Notes: a model not told the origin generated them from the letters alone. Shown: positions 1-9,134, numbered from the stretch's first letter. The stretch is DNA of 64,000 nucleotides from Rhodobacterales bacterium (GCA_026400355.1 JAPLPE010000041.1:43230-107229); one strand, 5' to 3'. Program-made: numbers and translations.

Positions 1-757
1 TTGGCGCGGTTTCATCGTCGGGGCGGCAGGCGCGGACGAGGTCGAGAATCATTTCGACTATGCTTTCGCCCACGGGCATGCGGCGGAGAAGGGTCTGTGC
101 GGCGAGGAGTTCAGCGGCTGTGAACACGGTGGTCCCCTGCCCGTCTTCGACACCGGTGGTGGCGAGGAGGATGTCGCGTTCAGTCTGGCGGGTGGGATAG
201 GGCACGTCGATCTGGACAAGGAAACGGTCAAGCTGCGCCTCGGGCAGGGGATAAGTGCCTTCCTGTTCGATGGGGTTCTGGGTGGCCAGCACGTGGAAGG
301 GCAGGCCCAGCTTGCGGTGTTCGCCCGCGATGGTGACCTCTTTTTCCTGCATGGCCTGAAGCAGCGCGGACTGCGTCCGGGGCGAGGCGCGGTTGATTTC
401 GTCGGCCATGAGAAGCTGGCAGAAGACCGGGCCCCGGATGAAGCGGAAAGAACGGGTGCCGTCGGCAGCGGTTTCGAGCACTTCGGAGCCGAGGATATCA
501 GCAGGCATCAGGTCGGGCGTAAACTGGATGCGGCTGCCATCAAGGCCCATGACGGTTGACAGCGTATCGACAAGGCGGGTCTTGCCCAGACCGGGCAGGC
601 CGATCAGCAGGGCATGGCCGCCACAGAGCAGTGCTGTCAGAGTCAGGTCGACGACGCGGTCCTGTCCGATGAAGCGGGCGGCGATGCTGGCTCGGGCGCG
701 GGCCAGCTTTTCTTCCAGCGCTTCGATCTCGGCCACCAAATCTGCGGCTCCTGCCAT
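1..757 (-). CDS. MoxR-family AAA+ ATPase, cut by the window edge
   Basis: AAA+ ATPase of the MoxR type, thought to act as a chaperone that helps assemble or insert metal cofactors into large enzymes, often with a VWA/DUF58 partner. I translated the reverse strand: 252 residues from ATG at 757, open to the left edge, so the C-terminus is missing. Walker A GLPGLGKTR is near residues 53-61, Walker B LLMADE near 115-120, followed by the family motif INRASPRTQSALLQAM. It is divergent from the DUF1285 gene at 816, and this pair is a familiar arrangement in Rhodobacterales. A DUF58 gene would be expected just outside the window. The family call is sure; the substrate is unknown. Confidence 0.93.
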   Translation of the reverse strand, partial: MAGAADLVAEIEALEEKLARARASIAARFIGQDRVVDLTLTALLCGGHALLIGLPGLGKTRLVDTLSTVMGLDGSRIQFTPDLMPADILGSEVLETAADGTRSFRFIRGPVFCQLLMADEINRASPRTQSALLQAMQEKEVTIAGEHRKLGLPFHVLATQNPIEQEGTYPLPEAQLDRFLVQIDVPYPTRQTERDILLATTGVEDGQGTTVFTAAELLAAQTLLRRMPVGESIVEMILDLVRACRPDDETAP

Positions 758-815
758 GACTTTTCCCTTCAGAGACTCTACATCCGACTTTGAACAGATA
801 TTCCGGCGGACCCCA

Positions 816-1409
816 ATGGCAAAGACAAAGAACGGTGAGACCGGCGAGAGCCCGTCGGCAGAGGGTTTGGCTGTTGCTGCAAAAGCAGCCACGCGGAAAG
901 CGCCGCCGCCCGTGCATCTGTGGAACCCGCCGTTCTGCGGCGATGTCGATATGCGGATCGCGCGTGACGGGACCTGGTTCTATCTGGGTACGCCGATCGG
1001 GCGGGCGGAACTGGTGCGGCTGTTCGCTGGAATCATCCGGAAGGATGGGGACAACTACTTTCTCGTGACGCCGGTCGAGAAAGTGGGGATCAAGGTTGAT
1101 GATGCGCCCTTTGTGGCGGTCGATTTCAACGCGGTCGAAGGCGGGCTGGAGTTTGTCACCAATGTAGGCGACCGGGTGGTGGCTGGGCCGGACCATCCGG
1201 TCCGTGTCGTGCGTGATGCCGAGAAAGGGGAGCCCGCACCTTATGTACTTATCCGGCGGAATCTGGAGGCGCTGATCGACCGCAAGTCATTCTACCGGCT
1301 GGTTGATCTGGGCGAAGTCAATAATGTCGACGGGGTGGAATGGTTCGGGGTTTGGTCGGGAGGGATGTTCTTTCCGGTCATTCCGGCGGCGGAGCTGGAC
1401 GACGCCTGA
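816..1409 (+). CDS. DUF1285 family protein
   Basis: Predicted cytosolic protein of 197 residues. I recognise the DUF1285 family from the core HLWNPPFCGDVDMRIARDG and the following motif DGTWFYLGTPIGR; the second half, FVAVDFNAVEGG onward, also fits. The first 30 residues are Ala/Lys/Glu-rich and probably disordered. The start is the ATG at 816; reading further upstream would run into the divergent moxR. The family has no firmly established reaction. The 58-bp gap to moxR must hold both promoters. Function inferred only from neighbourhood: it may belong with the MoxR-DUF58 group. Confidence 0.85.
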   Translation: MAKTKNGETGESPSAEGLAVAAKAATRKAPPPVHLWNPPFCGDVDMRIARDGTWFYLGTPIGRAELVRLFAGIIRKDGDNYFLVTPVEKVGIKVDDAPFVAVDFNAVEGGLEFVTNVGDRVVAGPDHPVRVVRDAEKGEPAPYVLIRRNLEALIDRKSFYRLVDLGEVNNVDGVEWFGVWSGGMFFPVIPAAELDDA

Positions 1410-1536
1410 TCGGGAAAATGTGTTGGCAAGTCTTCACTGGCCAGCAGTGATGATGGACAGGCAGTTGGCATTTTTCCAGGTTTTCGCTGCGGTGGGGTCG
1501 CAGTGACGCGGCACCGGGAACAGCGGGGACAAAAGG

Positions 1537-2041
1537 ATGAATACTGTGTTGGGCCGTGTGGCGATAGCGGGTGTGTTCGGAGTGATCGGGGTGCTTCCGG
1601 CGCTGGCACAGGACTTTGTTCCTTATGGCGATGTGCCGGGCTGGGATATTGTTCAGGACCCTGTCGCAGCGAACTGCTGTGTGGCCATAGCGACCTTTGT
1701 GGACGGCTCCGATGTCCGGGTTTGGTGTGAATTGCAATGATGGCAGTTTCGACGTGCTCGCGATGAACGCGGGCTGGGGCGATATCGAGGACGGTGCTAT
1801 CGCGCCGGTCACCATTTCGGTGGATTGCAAGGTCTATGAAGGCGAAATGACGGGGATGTAGATCGGCGACTTGCCCGCCGTCGAAATCATCTTCGAAACC
1901 CATGATCATCTGATCGATATCGCTGCAGGATCGACCCTCACGCTTACGGGTCCGGATGGAAGGCCGGTTGCCTATGATCTTGCGGGTGCCCCGGAGGCGA
2001 TGGCGACGCTGGGCCAGTGCATGCAGGACATGGCCGGCTGA
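1537..2041 (+). pseudogene. Broken gene for a small secreted protein
   Basis: The first 67 codons encode a clear signal peptide (cleavage probably after LPALA, about residue 24) and then a TGA at 1738 in the wrong frame. Shifting by one base at the G run near 1718-1720 restores a reading through DVRFGVNCNDGSFDVLAMNAG, which runs on to TGA at 2039-2041 except for an in-frame TAG at 1859-1861. The intact protein would have had about 167 residues with several cysteines, exported to the periplasm. Two independent lesions make a sequencing slip alone unlikely. I do not recognise the family. Convergent with the EamA gene, only 6 bp away. Confidence 0.7.
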
Positions 2042-2047
2042 CAGTGG

Positions 2048-2950
2048 TCATCGCTGGGCGAGGATGACGCCCATCCCCACGATCGCGGCGCCGATGGCCT
2101 GGGGCCATGACCATGCCCCGCCAAGGATGAGCAGGATCAGCATGACATAGAAGGGCGCCGCGTTGATATGGAACGCGGCGACGGCAACGCCCAGCCGTTC
2201 GACCGAGGCGATCCAGAGGAATTGCGACAGGGCGAGGCCGCCGATCCCGTAGACTGCGAGGAGCGCGAGTGTCACCGGATCAAAGACCTGCGCAGGTCCG
2301 GTTGCGATGCCCATGGTGCGGGCGATGATGAATGCGCCGCCGACAAAGACGAGACCGCCCGCGATGGTGACGGAGGTGCGCCCCATGAGTGAGAGGTCGG
2401 GGAGGTCGCGGACCGTCGCGTAAGAGCCCCAGGCAAAGAGGATGCAGGAGCCGACAGCGGCCAGCGCACCAAGGCCGAGGTTGCCGGGCGCTGCGCCGCC
2501 CGTGGCGATGATGCCGCCGATGACCGAGGCGATCATGCCCAGGACAAAGGACATCCTGAGCTTGTGTCGTTCATAGACCCACTGGACCAGGGTCGCGGCG
2601 ATGGGGCTCGAGGCAGCGATGATGGCGACGGTCACAGGGTCGGTCAGCCATTGCGAGATGAGGATCAACCAGGCCCCGCCGCCAAAGGCGATACCGCCGA
2701 TTCCCATGCCGCGCAGCCATTTTGCCTGACGGAGCGCTGCGCCGCCGTCAAGCCAAAGCCAGATGGGCAGGAGTGTGAGCAGGCCGATGGCAAAGCGTCC
2801 GGTGACAAGGGCGAGCGGATCCCAGGTTTCAAGCAGGGCCTCAGCGGCGGGAAACCCTGCGGCCCAGACGATCATCGAGCCTATGCCCAGCAGGTTACCC
2901 GCCAGCGCCTGACTGCGCAGCGTCAGAGGGGAAGTTGTGCCTTGGGTCAT
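2048..2950 (-). CDS. EamA/DMT-superfamily transporter
   Basis: Integral inner-membrane protein of 300 residues with about ten hydrophobic segments in two halves, the pattern of the drug/metabolite transporter superfamily (EamA repeat). The first repeat contains GIGSMIVWAAGFPAAEALLETWDPLALVTGRF near the N-terminus and the second begins around residue 150 (GALAAVGSCILFAWGSYATVRD). I prefer the ATG at 2950 to a GTG two codons upstream because it has a purine-rich stretch at better spacing. Such proteins export amino acids or other small metabolites; nothing here gives the substrate. Transcribed alone, convergent with the broken secreted-protein gene. Confidence 0.88.
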   Translation of the reverse strand: MTQGTTSPLTLRSQALAGNLLGIGSMIVWAAGFPAAEALLETWDPLALVTGRFAIGLLTLLPIWLWLDGGAALRQAKWLRGMGIGGIAFGGGAWLILISQWLTDPVTVAIIAASSPIAATLVQWVYERHKLRMSFVLGMIASVIGGIIATGGAAPGNLGLGALAAVGSCILFAWGSYATVRDLPDLSLMGRTSVTIAGGLVFVGGAFIIARTMGIATGPAQVFDPVTLALLAVYGIGGLALSQFLWIASVERLGVAVAAFHINAAPFYVMLILLILGGAWSWPQAIGAAIVGMGVILAQR

Positions 2951-3112
2951 GCCCACCTGCTTTCGTCGATGGGGCGGGAAGCCGGGGCGTACCTGCCGGG
3001 GTGCCCGCGCAGGATCGGCGGGCGGGGTCCTGCCGTCTTGTGCGTTTTCGACAGTTTGGGGGTGATTTCTGCCTTTGGCGCGGGCAACCTGCCGGAAAAG
3101 GGAGGGTCCATC

Positions 3113-3866
3113 ATGCCCCGTTTCTGTGCCAACCTGTCGCTCATGTACTCTGAATTACCGTTTCTTGACCGCTTTGGTGCGGCACGGACGGCGGGGTTTG
3201 ACGGGGTGGAGGTCCTCTTTCCCTATGATGTGGCGGCGAACGAGATCCTGGACCGGCTTGCCGTGAATGACCTGCGGCTGGTTCTGATCAACTGCCCGCC
3301 GCCAAATTATGCGGATGGGCCGCGGGGCTTTGCTGCTGTGCCCGGGGGGCGAGGACAGGTTCCGGCATGATTTCCTGCGGTCGTTGCGCTATGCGCGGGC
3401 GCTGGGGGCGGGGCATCTGCACCTGTTGGCCGGGGTGTCCGACGGTGAGGTGGCGCGGGCTGTGTTCGTGGAGAACCTGCGCTGGGCGGCGGCTGAGGCA
3501 CCGGGGCAGAGCTTGACGATCGAGCCGATCAACCGGGTCGACATGCCGGGGTATTTTCTGGCCGACTTTGATCTGGCGGCGAGGGTCATTGCCGAGGTAG
3601 GGGCCACAAACCTGCGGCTGCAGTTTGACGCCTATCATGCGCACCGGATCACCGGGGATGTGATGGGGACATGGGACAATGTGCGGACGCTGGTCGCGCA
3701 TGTGCAGGTGGCGGGATATCCGGGGCGGCATGAGCCCTTCGGGGGCGAGATCAACTATCCGGCGTTCTTTCGCCGTTTGGATTCAGAGGGTTATGGTGGG
3801 TGGGTGAGCGGGGAGTATCATTCAGCGGCGGGGACGGTTGCAGGATTGGGGTGGCGGGAGTACTGA
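3113..3866 (+). pseudogene. hyi: Hydroxypyruvate isomerase, frameshifted
   Basis: TIM-barrel sugar isomerase of the Hyi/OtnI type (hydroxypyruvate to tartronate semialdehyde). The N-terminal part from ATG 3113 reads MPRFCANLSLMYSELPFLDRF and continues to PRGFAAVPGG. The C-terminal part, in a different frame, reads EDRFRHDFLRSLRYARALGA through LTIEPINRVDMPGYFLADF and LQFDAYHAHRITGDVM, the metal and substrate site of the family. Removing one G from the six-G run at 3344-3349 joins the parts into a normal-length protein of about 250 residues. The lesion is therefore a single +1 in a homopolymer: a real mutation, phase variation or a sequencing error. All catalytic regions look intact otherwise. 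Confidence 0.82.
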
Positions 3867-4134
3867 TCAAGATATTGATTTTGCTACGATATTCTGTGAC
3901 TGTGTTGTGTCGGTATTCTTCGGACGATGCGAGAGGGAACTGGTTATCCTTTCCAGGTTAGATTCGGTGAGATTGCTTTGGGGTGGCGAAGAAGGGTAAA
4001 GGGACCGGAGGAGGGGTGCGTTTTCGCCGGGTGAAGGTGCGTGCGGGCAGGCACACTACGAAGGTGGGATGGGCGTTCTTGTGAGGGGAGCCGTTGGGTG
4101 GTTAGGGTACAGGAGACATTTCACTGGAGATGAC

Positions 4135-4356
4135 ATGATTCCTGCCCGTATTGCGCACGTCCTGTTCGAGCTTTTCCTGTCAGGGTTCATGTCGCTGATC
4201 GTGTCGGGGATCGCCACGGTGAGGGCGGCGGGGATGGTGCCCGGCCTGCCGCAGATGTGGCTGGGGGCCTGGCTGTTCAGTTGGGCCGTGGCCTTTCCGA
4301 CGGTGCTGGTCGTGGTCCCGGTGACAAGAAAATTCGTCGGTCGGCTGACGGCCTGA
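4135..4356 (+). CDS. DUF2798 small membrane protein
   Basis: Seventy-three residues with two transmembrane helices: one near residues 10-30 (FELFLSGFMSLIVSGIATV), the other near 43-65 (LGAWLFSWAVAFPTVLVVVP), then the basic end TRKFVGRLTA. This spacing and the PTxxxVxP pattern fit DUF2798. I chose the internal ATG at 4135, preceded by GGAGAT, over an upstream GTG at 4069 because the upstream residues are not membrane-like and do not fit the family. Function unknown. It stands alone; the 268 bp upstream (3867-4134) start AT-rich and presumably contain its promoter, but I could not define it. Confidence 0.78.
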   Translation: MIPARIAHVLFELFLSGFMSLIVSGIATVRAAGMVPGLPQMWLGAWLFSWAVAFPTVLVVVPVTRKFVGRLTA

Positions 4357-4591
4357 CCTGAGGTCGGCCGGGGAGGAAGGGCGCTACCCCTCTGCGCCTT
4401 TGGCGCATTCATCCCCAGCTATTTGGACGACAAAGAAAGATCGGGCGCGCGGCGTGCGGTTGAGCCGCAGCACTGGCACAGGGTGCAGCAGAGGCACGGG
4501 GGCAGGTGCGTCGTCGCGCGCGCCGCTCCGAGGTTCGGTAAAGCTACCTTTTGTGTGGTTGCCTCAAGGGGTCTGGTTTTCGGGCGCAGTG

Positions 4592-6928
4592 CTATTCCCC
4601 GTAGGGAATCCAGATGTTCTTCACCTCGGTCGCGGCGTCGAGGAAGGCGCGGCCTTCGCCTTCGGGGCCGGTCCAGTCGCGGGCGCGGGCGTTGTTGACC
4701 CAGGTGCGTTTCAGGTTGCCTGCGGACTTAGCCTCGATCATCGCGGAGAGATCGGTGCTGCTGAAGGACCAAAGTGCGTCGATGTCGAGGTGGCTGGCCA
4801 GCGTGGGCCCGAGTTCCGCGTGGCTGCCGGTCAGGATGTTGACGACGCCGTCCGGCATGTCGGAGGTGTCGAGGATCTGGTAGAAATCGGTCGCGGCCAG
4901 CGGGAAAGGGTCGGAGGCGATGATGACCGTCCGGTTACCCATCGCGATGGCCGGGGCCATGACCGAGATCAGGCCGAGGAGCGGGTGGTCGTCGGGGCAG
5001 AGGGCGGCGATCGTGCCCGCGGGTTCCTTCATGGCGAGCGTCACGCCTCGAATCGGGACAGAGTGGATCTGGCCGTCGAACTTGTCCGCCCAGGCGGCAT
5101 AGGTGAAGAGGCGGCGGATACTTAGATCAACCTCGGCCTTGCCGCCCTTTCCGGTGAGGGCGTCGATGCGGGCTGCGAATTCGGCGGCCCGGGCCGAGAG
5201 GTTTTCGGCAATGTAGTAAAGGATCTGGGCGCGGTTGTGACCAGTGGTCTTGGCCCAGCCTTTGGCGGCGTTCGCGGCCTCGACCGCATTGCGGATATCT
5301 TTGCGGTTGGCGAGGCTTGCGTGGCCCAACAGCGCTCCGCGCGGCCCATGGACGGGGCGGGAATAGCCGCCATCGGGGCGGGCCTGTTTGCCGCCGATAT
5401 AGAGTTTGGCGGTGCGATCAAGCGGGTCTGCCGGCGCGCCTTGGCCCGGGAAGGGGGCCGGGGGCTTCAGCGCTTTCCCGGTCGTGGCGGGTTTGGTGTA
5501 GCTTTGCAGCCCTTCCCAGCCGCCTTCGCGCCCGAAGCCGGATTCGCGGGTGCCGCCGAACCCTGCGGCGGCGTCAAAGAGGTTGGTGGCGTTGACCCAA
5601 ACCACGCCCGCCACGAGTTTGGGGGCGATGTCGAGCGCGAGGTTGATGTTTTCGGTCCAGAGGGTCGCGGCAAGGCCGTAGCGGGTGTTGTTGGCGATTT
5701 CGACCGCCTCGGCCGGGGTACGGAAGGTGGTGGAGACGAGGACGGGGCCGAAGATTTCCTCTTGCATAAGGGTGGCGGCGGGGGAGAGGCCGGTGATCAA
5801 TGTGGGCGGATAGAAGTTGCCGATGGTCGGCAGAGCACAGGCGGCGCGGTAGTGGTCGCCTTCGGGGTTGTCGGTGACAAGCTTTGTGATGCTGGCCAGT
5901 TGGACGGGGTCCACGATGGCACCCACATCGATGCATTTGTCGAGCGGATCGCCGACGCGCAGGCCATCCATCCGGGTGCGGAGTTTTCGGTAAAAGCGGT
6001 CTGCGATGCCCTCTTGGACCAGAAGGCGGGAGCCCGCGCAGCAGACCTGACCCTGATTGAACCAGATCGCATCGACGAGGCCTTCGACGGCGGAATCGAG
6101 GTCGGCGTCGTCAAAGACGATGTAGGGGGACTTGCCGCCAAGCTCGAGGGTAAGCGATTTGCCAGAGCCTGCGGTTGCCTCGCGGATTCTCCGTCCGACC
6201 GCGGTGGAGCCGGTGAAGGCGATCTTGTCGACAGGGGCGTTCACGATCATCTCGCCCACTGCGCCGTCGCCGGTGACGATGTTGACGACGCCGGGGGGGA
6301 CCCCGGCGTCGGCGCAGATGTCGGCGAAAAGGAGTGCGGTGAGCGGGGTGTATTCCGCCGGTTTCAGGACGACTGTGTTGCCCATGGCCAATGCCGGGGC
6401 GATCTTCCAGGCAAGCATGAGGAGGGGGAAGTTCCAGGGGATGATCTGGCCGCAGACCCCCAAGGCGGTCCGTCCGGGGAGTTCGCTGTCCATCAGATGG
6501 GCCATACCAGCGTGGTAGTAGAAATGGCGTTGGGCAAGGGGGATGTCGATGTCGCGGCTTTCGCGGATCGGTTTGCCGTTGTCGAGGGTTTCGAGGACGG
6601 CAAAGAGGCGAGACTGTTTCTGCAGGATGCGGGCGATGGCATAGAGGACGCGGGCGCGGGCATGGGAGTCTCGGGCCCATGCGGATTGCGCGCGGCGGGC
6701 GGCCTTGACGGCGGCGTCGATGTCTTTCTGGGTGCCCTGGGTGATCTGGGCGATGGGTTCGCCGGTGGCGGGGTTGGTGGTGGTGAAGGTTGCCCCCGGT
6801 TTCGTCCAGATGCCGCCGATGAAATGGCCGAAGGTGCCCTTGTGCGATGCGATCCAGGCGCGGGCCTCGGCCGAGGATTCCGGGGCGGGGCCGTAGGACA
6901 TGGTTTCGAAGATTTCCTTGACGGTCAT
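4592..6928 (-). CDS. Aldehyde dehydrogenase with a second, truncated ALDH domain
   Basis: NAD(P)-dependent aldehyde oxidation in the cytosol. Residues about 30-480 form a complete ALDH: QIIPWNFPLLM near 161-171, the general-base Glu in LELGGKSP (E262), and NQGQVCCAGSR with catalytic Cys near 296. After a Pro-rich linker (about 485-500) a second ALDH-like domain of about 275 residues follows (YIGGKQARPDGGYSRPV onward). It has the coenzyme-binding half but no GQxC catalytic segment, so it is probably structural or regulatory. This 778-residue architecture is seen beside deoC in alphaproteobacteria. Deoxyribose-phosphate aldolase makes acetaldehyde, which this enzyme could oxidise. Start ATG 6928; deoC lies upstream in the same direction, separated by a hairpin repeat. 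Confidence 0.9.
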   Translation of the reverse strand: MTVKEIFETMSYGPAPESSAEARAWIASHKGTFGHFIGGIWTKPGATFTTTNPATGEPIAQITQGTQKDIDAAVKAARRAQSAWARDSHARARVLYAIARILQKQSRLFAVLETLDNGKPIRESRDIDIPLAQRHFYYHAGMAHLMDSELPGRTALGVCGQIIPWNFPLLMLAWKIAPALAMGNTVVLKPAEYTPLTALLFADICADAGVPPGVVNIVTGDGAVGEMIVNAPVDKIAFTGSTAVGRRIREATAGSGKSLTLELGGKSPYIVFDDADLDSAVEGLVDAIWFNQGQVCCAGSRLLVQEGIADRFYRKLRTRMDGLRVGDPLDKCIDVGAIVDPVQLASITKLVTDNPEGDHYRAACALPTIGNFYPPTLITGLSPAATLMQEEIFGPVLVSTTFRTPAEAVEIANNTRYGLAATLWTENINLALDIAPKLVAGVVWVNATNLFDAAAGFGGTRESGFGREGGWEGLQSYTKPATTGKALKPPAPFPGQGAPADPLDRTAKLYIGGKQARPDGGYSRPVHGPRGALLGHASLANRKDIRNAVEAANAAKGWAKTTGHNRAQILYYIAENLSARAAEFAARIDALTGKGGKAEVDLSIRRLFTYAAWADKFDGQIHSVPIRGVTLAMKEPAGTIAALCPDDHPLLGLISVMAPAIAMGNRTVIIASDPFPLAATDFYQILDTSDMPDGVVNILTGSHAELGPTLASHLDIDALWSFSSTDLSAMIEAKSAGNLKRTWVNNARARDWTGPEGEGRAFLDAATEVKNIWIPYGE

Positions 6929-6950
6929 GGCGGTGTTTCCGGTTGGGGGT

Positions 6951-7007
6951 GGCGGGGAGAACCCCGCCCTACGTTAAACATTGGCGTAGGGCGAGGTTCA
7001 CCCCGCC
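6951..7007. repeat. Inverted repeat between deoC and the aldehyde dehydrogenase gene
   Basis: Two arms of about 23 bp (6951-6973 and 6985-7007) around an 11-bp AT-rich loop. Each arm carries the unit ACCCCGCCCTAC or its complement. The same unit forms the smaller palindrome at 44211-44236, so this is a dispersed family. On the minus strand RNA it forms a strong stem-loop 7 nt after the deoC stop and before the aldehyde dehydrogenase start, where it could stabilise or attenuate the message. Confidence 0.8.
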
Positions 7008-7013
7008 CCCGTG

Positions 7014-8009
7014 TCAGGCGAGAGCGTGCCGCCATGCGGCGGAGTAGCTGCCGGTGACATGGTGTTCGAGTTGGCGTTCGATATCGCCCAGAAGCGAGGA
7101 CGCTCCGAAGCGGAAGAGATCGGGCTGGAGCCAGCGGTCGCCGAGTTCGTCCTTGATCATGGAGAGATAGACGAGCGCGTCCTTGGCCTTGGAAATCCCG
7201 CCTGCGGGTTTGTAGCCGACCTTGATCCCTGTCCGGTCGTGGTAGTCGCGGATGGCGCGGATCATGGTGAGCGTCACGGGCAGGGTGGCGTTGACGCCTT
7301 CCTTGCCGGTCGAGGTTTTTATGAAGTCGGCGCCCGCCATCATGCAGACAAGCGATGCGCGGGCGACGTTGCGGAGCGTGCCGAGTTCGCCGGTGGCAAG
7401 GATCGCCTTGACGTGGGCATCGCCACAGGCGGCGCGCATTTCGCGCATTTCGTCGTAGAGCCCCTGCCAGTTGCCGGTGAGCACAAGGCGGCGGGAGATG
7501 ACGATGTCGATTTCGCGGGCACCCGCCCTGACGCTTTCGCCGATTTCCGCGATCCTCAGCGGAAAGGGCGAGAGGCCCGCCGGGAAGCCGGTCGAGACGG
7601 CGGCGACGGGAATATGGGTGCCTTGCAGCGCCTGCACGGCGGGGGCGACCATGTCGTGATAGACGCAGACAGCCCCCACGGTGAGGCCGGTCATGCCAAG
7701 TTTTTCGAGGATATCGCGGCTGACGGGCTTGCGGGCCTTGGAGCAGAGGCGGCGGACGCGGCCTTCGGTATCGTCGCCGGCAAGAGTTGTCAGGTCGATG
7801 AGGGAGATGGCCTTGCAGAGCCATGCAGCCTGCCAGTCCTTTTTCACTGAACGGCGGCCGGGCAGCGTCGCCGCGCGGCGTTCGATGGCGGAGGTGTTGG
7901 CCTGCACCGAAGCGACCCAGTCGAGGTCCAGAGCCATGCCGTCGTTGCGGGGCAGGTGGACCTGCGGGAGCTGCCGGGCGGCGGCGATGTCGATCGTCTC
8001 GGTCTGCAT
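7014..8009 (-). CDS. deoC: Deoxyribose-phosphate aldolase
   Basis: Cleaves 2-deoxyribose-5-phosphate to glyceraldehyde-3-phosphate and acetaldehyde in deoxynucleoside catabolism. The 331-residue protein has the Schiff-base Lys in FIKTSTGKEG (K231), the second active-site Lys in GYKPAGGI (K267) and the Asp of REIDIV (D168). It has an N-terminal extension of about 50 residues compared with the E. coli enzyme, as in the longer eukaryote-like DeoC class. Start at ATG 8009, preceded by GGAGG at good spacing; an upstream in-frame start would lack this. The downstream aldehyde dehydrogenase probably consumes the acetaldehyde. An inverted repeat at 8074-8087 lies in the promoter region. Confidence 0.95.
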   Translation of the reverse strand: MQTETIDIAAARQLPQVHLPRNDGMALDLDWVASVQANTSAIERRAATLPGRRSVKKDWQAAWLCKAISLIDLTTLAGDDTEGRVRRLCSKARKPVSRDILEKLGMTGLTVGAVCVYHDMVAPAVQALQGTHIPVAAVSTGFPAGLSPFPLRIAEIGESVRAGAREIDIVISRRLVLTGNWQGLYDEMREMRAACGDAHVKAILATGELGTLRNVARASLVCMMAGADFIKTSTGKEGVNATLPVTLTMIRAIRDYHDRTGIKVGYKPAGGISKAKDALVYLSMIKDELGDRWLQPDLFRFGASSLLGDIERQLEHHVTGSYSAAWRHALA

Positions 8010-8073
8010 GGGAATCCTCCCCCAAAGGCGCAACGGGGGAACCGTGGCATGCCCCCTTCGTCTTGGCAAGTTT

Positions 8074-8087
8074 TGACATAGAAGTCA
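8074..8087. promoter_or_regulatory. Candidate operator upstream of deoC
   Basis: Short inverted repeat TGAC-N6-GTCA in an AT-rich patch about 65 bp upstream of the deoC ATG, followed by a further TTGACC. Position and symmetry suit a repressor or activator site. No regulator is assigned, and such a short repeat can arise by chance. Confidence 0.3.
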
Positions 8088-8166
8088 GATATTGACCAGC
8101 TTGCGGGAGGCTGACGGCCATGTCAGTCAGACGGGAAGTCGGGGCGGGAGCGGGACGACTTTGCCT

Positions 8167-9126
8167 ATGCAGTCTTGGGCAAATGTCACCCCACTTGACA
8201 TCAACACGTTCCACCTCGACCCGCGGACTGATGCAACCGAGCGGGATTGGTTTGCCTGACGGATCGGGAACTACGGGCTGAATGGTCCGCGGTCAGTCCT
8301 GTTGACGCATCCCGACGATCCGGCCCGGGTGGTCAAGATCAGAGGTGGCGGACTGAACGGGGCGCCGGTCAAATGGGACGGGGTGCGCAGCACGGGGCCG
8401 CGACACCCGGTAGTCGATTTTGACGCTTGGATGAGCGAGGACGTGGCCTTCGGTCACGATAATGTGTTGCGCGGAGGTACTTCCTTTCAGCAGGCTGCAA
8501 GAGAATGGGCTGCGAGTGCAGCGCTGGGCGCGGTCGGGGAGGATGTTGTGCGGTGCGCGAGATCTGGCCGGCTGCTGCACAGCGGACGTGCATCGTGGTT
8601 CTCGGTCATGGACCTTGGCGCGGGGTGGCGCAACGCGATCCCGAAGGAAGGAGTCAGTCCCGCTGAGTGCGAAAGCCTTGTCCGGCAGCATGGCGGGTAT
8701 GTGGTCCGCATCGCGAAGGAACACGGCCTGGTGAGATACTTCTGGTATCTGGCACGGCCCGACGGAACCTATCCGATCAAGGATCTGCATCCGTTCCGGC
8801 GTACGGATCCGCTTTCGATGTCGACGATCTCATGGGTGCTCTCGGTCCATCATGGCATTCATATCTACTGCAATCATGTCGAGTTCGCAGCCATCACATC
8901 CTATGGTATCGGCCTGCCGCCCGAAGCAAAGATCTGGCCGCTGACCAGCGTTTGTCCGGATGTCAAGATGGATGATCATGCGCTGTTGCGGTCCGAGGTG
9001 GTTCAGCCCTACATCATTAAACGGCCGGAGAAGCTCGACGTCAGGTCGCTCTTGTCTACGCTTCGCAGCATCAACTTCACGGCTCGGTTGATCGAAATTT
9101 GCCCCGACAGGCTTGCGAGGCCCTGA
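8167..9126 (+). pseudogene. Unknown protein gene interrupted by one TGA
   Basis: From ATG 8167 the frame reads MQSWANVTPLDINTFHLD and on to RDWFA, meets TGA at 8257-8259, then continues in the same frame as RIGNYGLNGPRSVLLTH and without interruption to the stop at 9124-9126. Codon third positions are GC-rich across the whole stretch, on both sides of the TGA, so one ancestral gene of about 320 residues is likely. A TGG-to-TGA change (Trp to stop) would explain it. The second half is well folded-looking, with HGGYVVRIAKEHGL and YPIKDLHPFRRTDPLSMS. I do not recognise the family. Translation of a shorter product from TTG 8302 cannot be excluded. It converges on the AraC gene. Confidence 0.6.
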
Positions 9127-9134
9127 ACCAAGCA

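Noticed and set aside
540..1196. Long minus-strand open frame across the DUF1285 gene
   Set aside because: It is Arg/Pro/His-rich with no motif and lies opposite a well-supported gene; typical of shadow frames in high-GC DNA.
5237..7057. 606-codon plus-strand frame opposite the aldehyde dehydrogenase
   Set aside because: Gly/Asp-rich low-complexity translation, no family, and it covers the antisense of an enzyme with all catalytic motifs.
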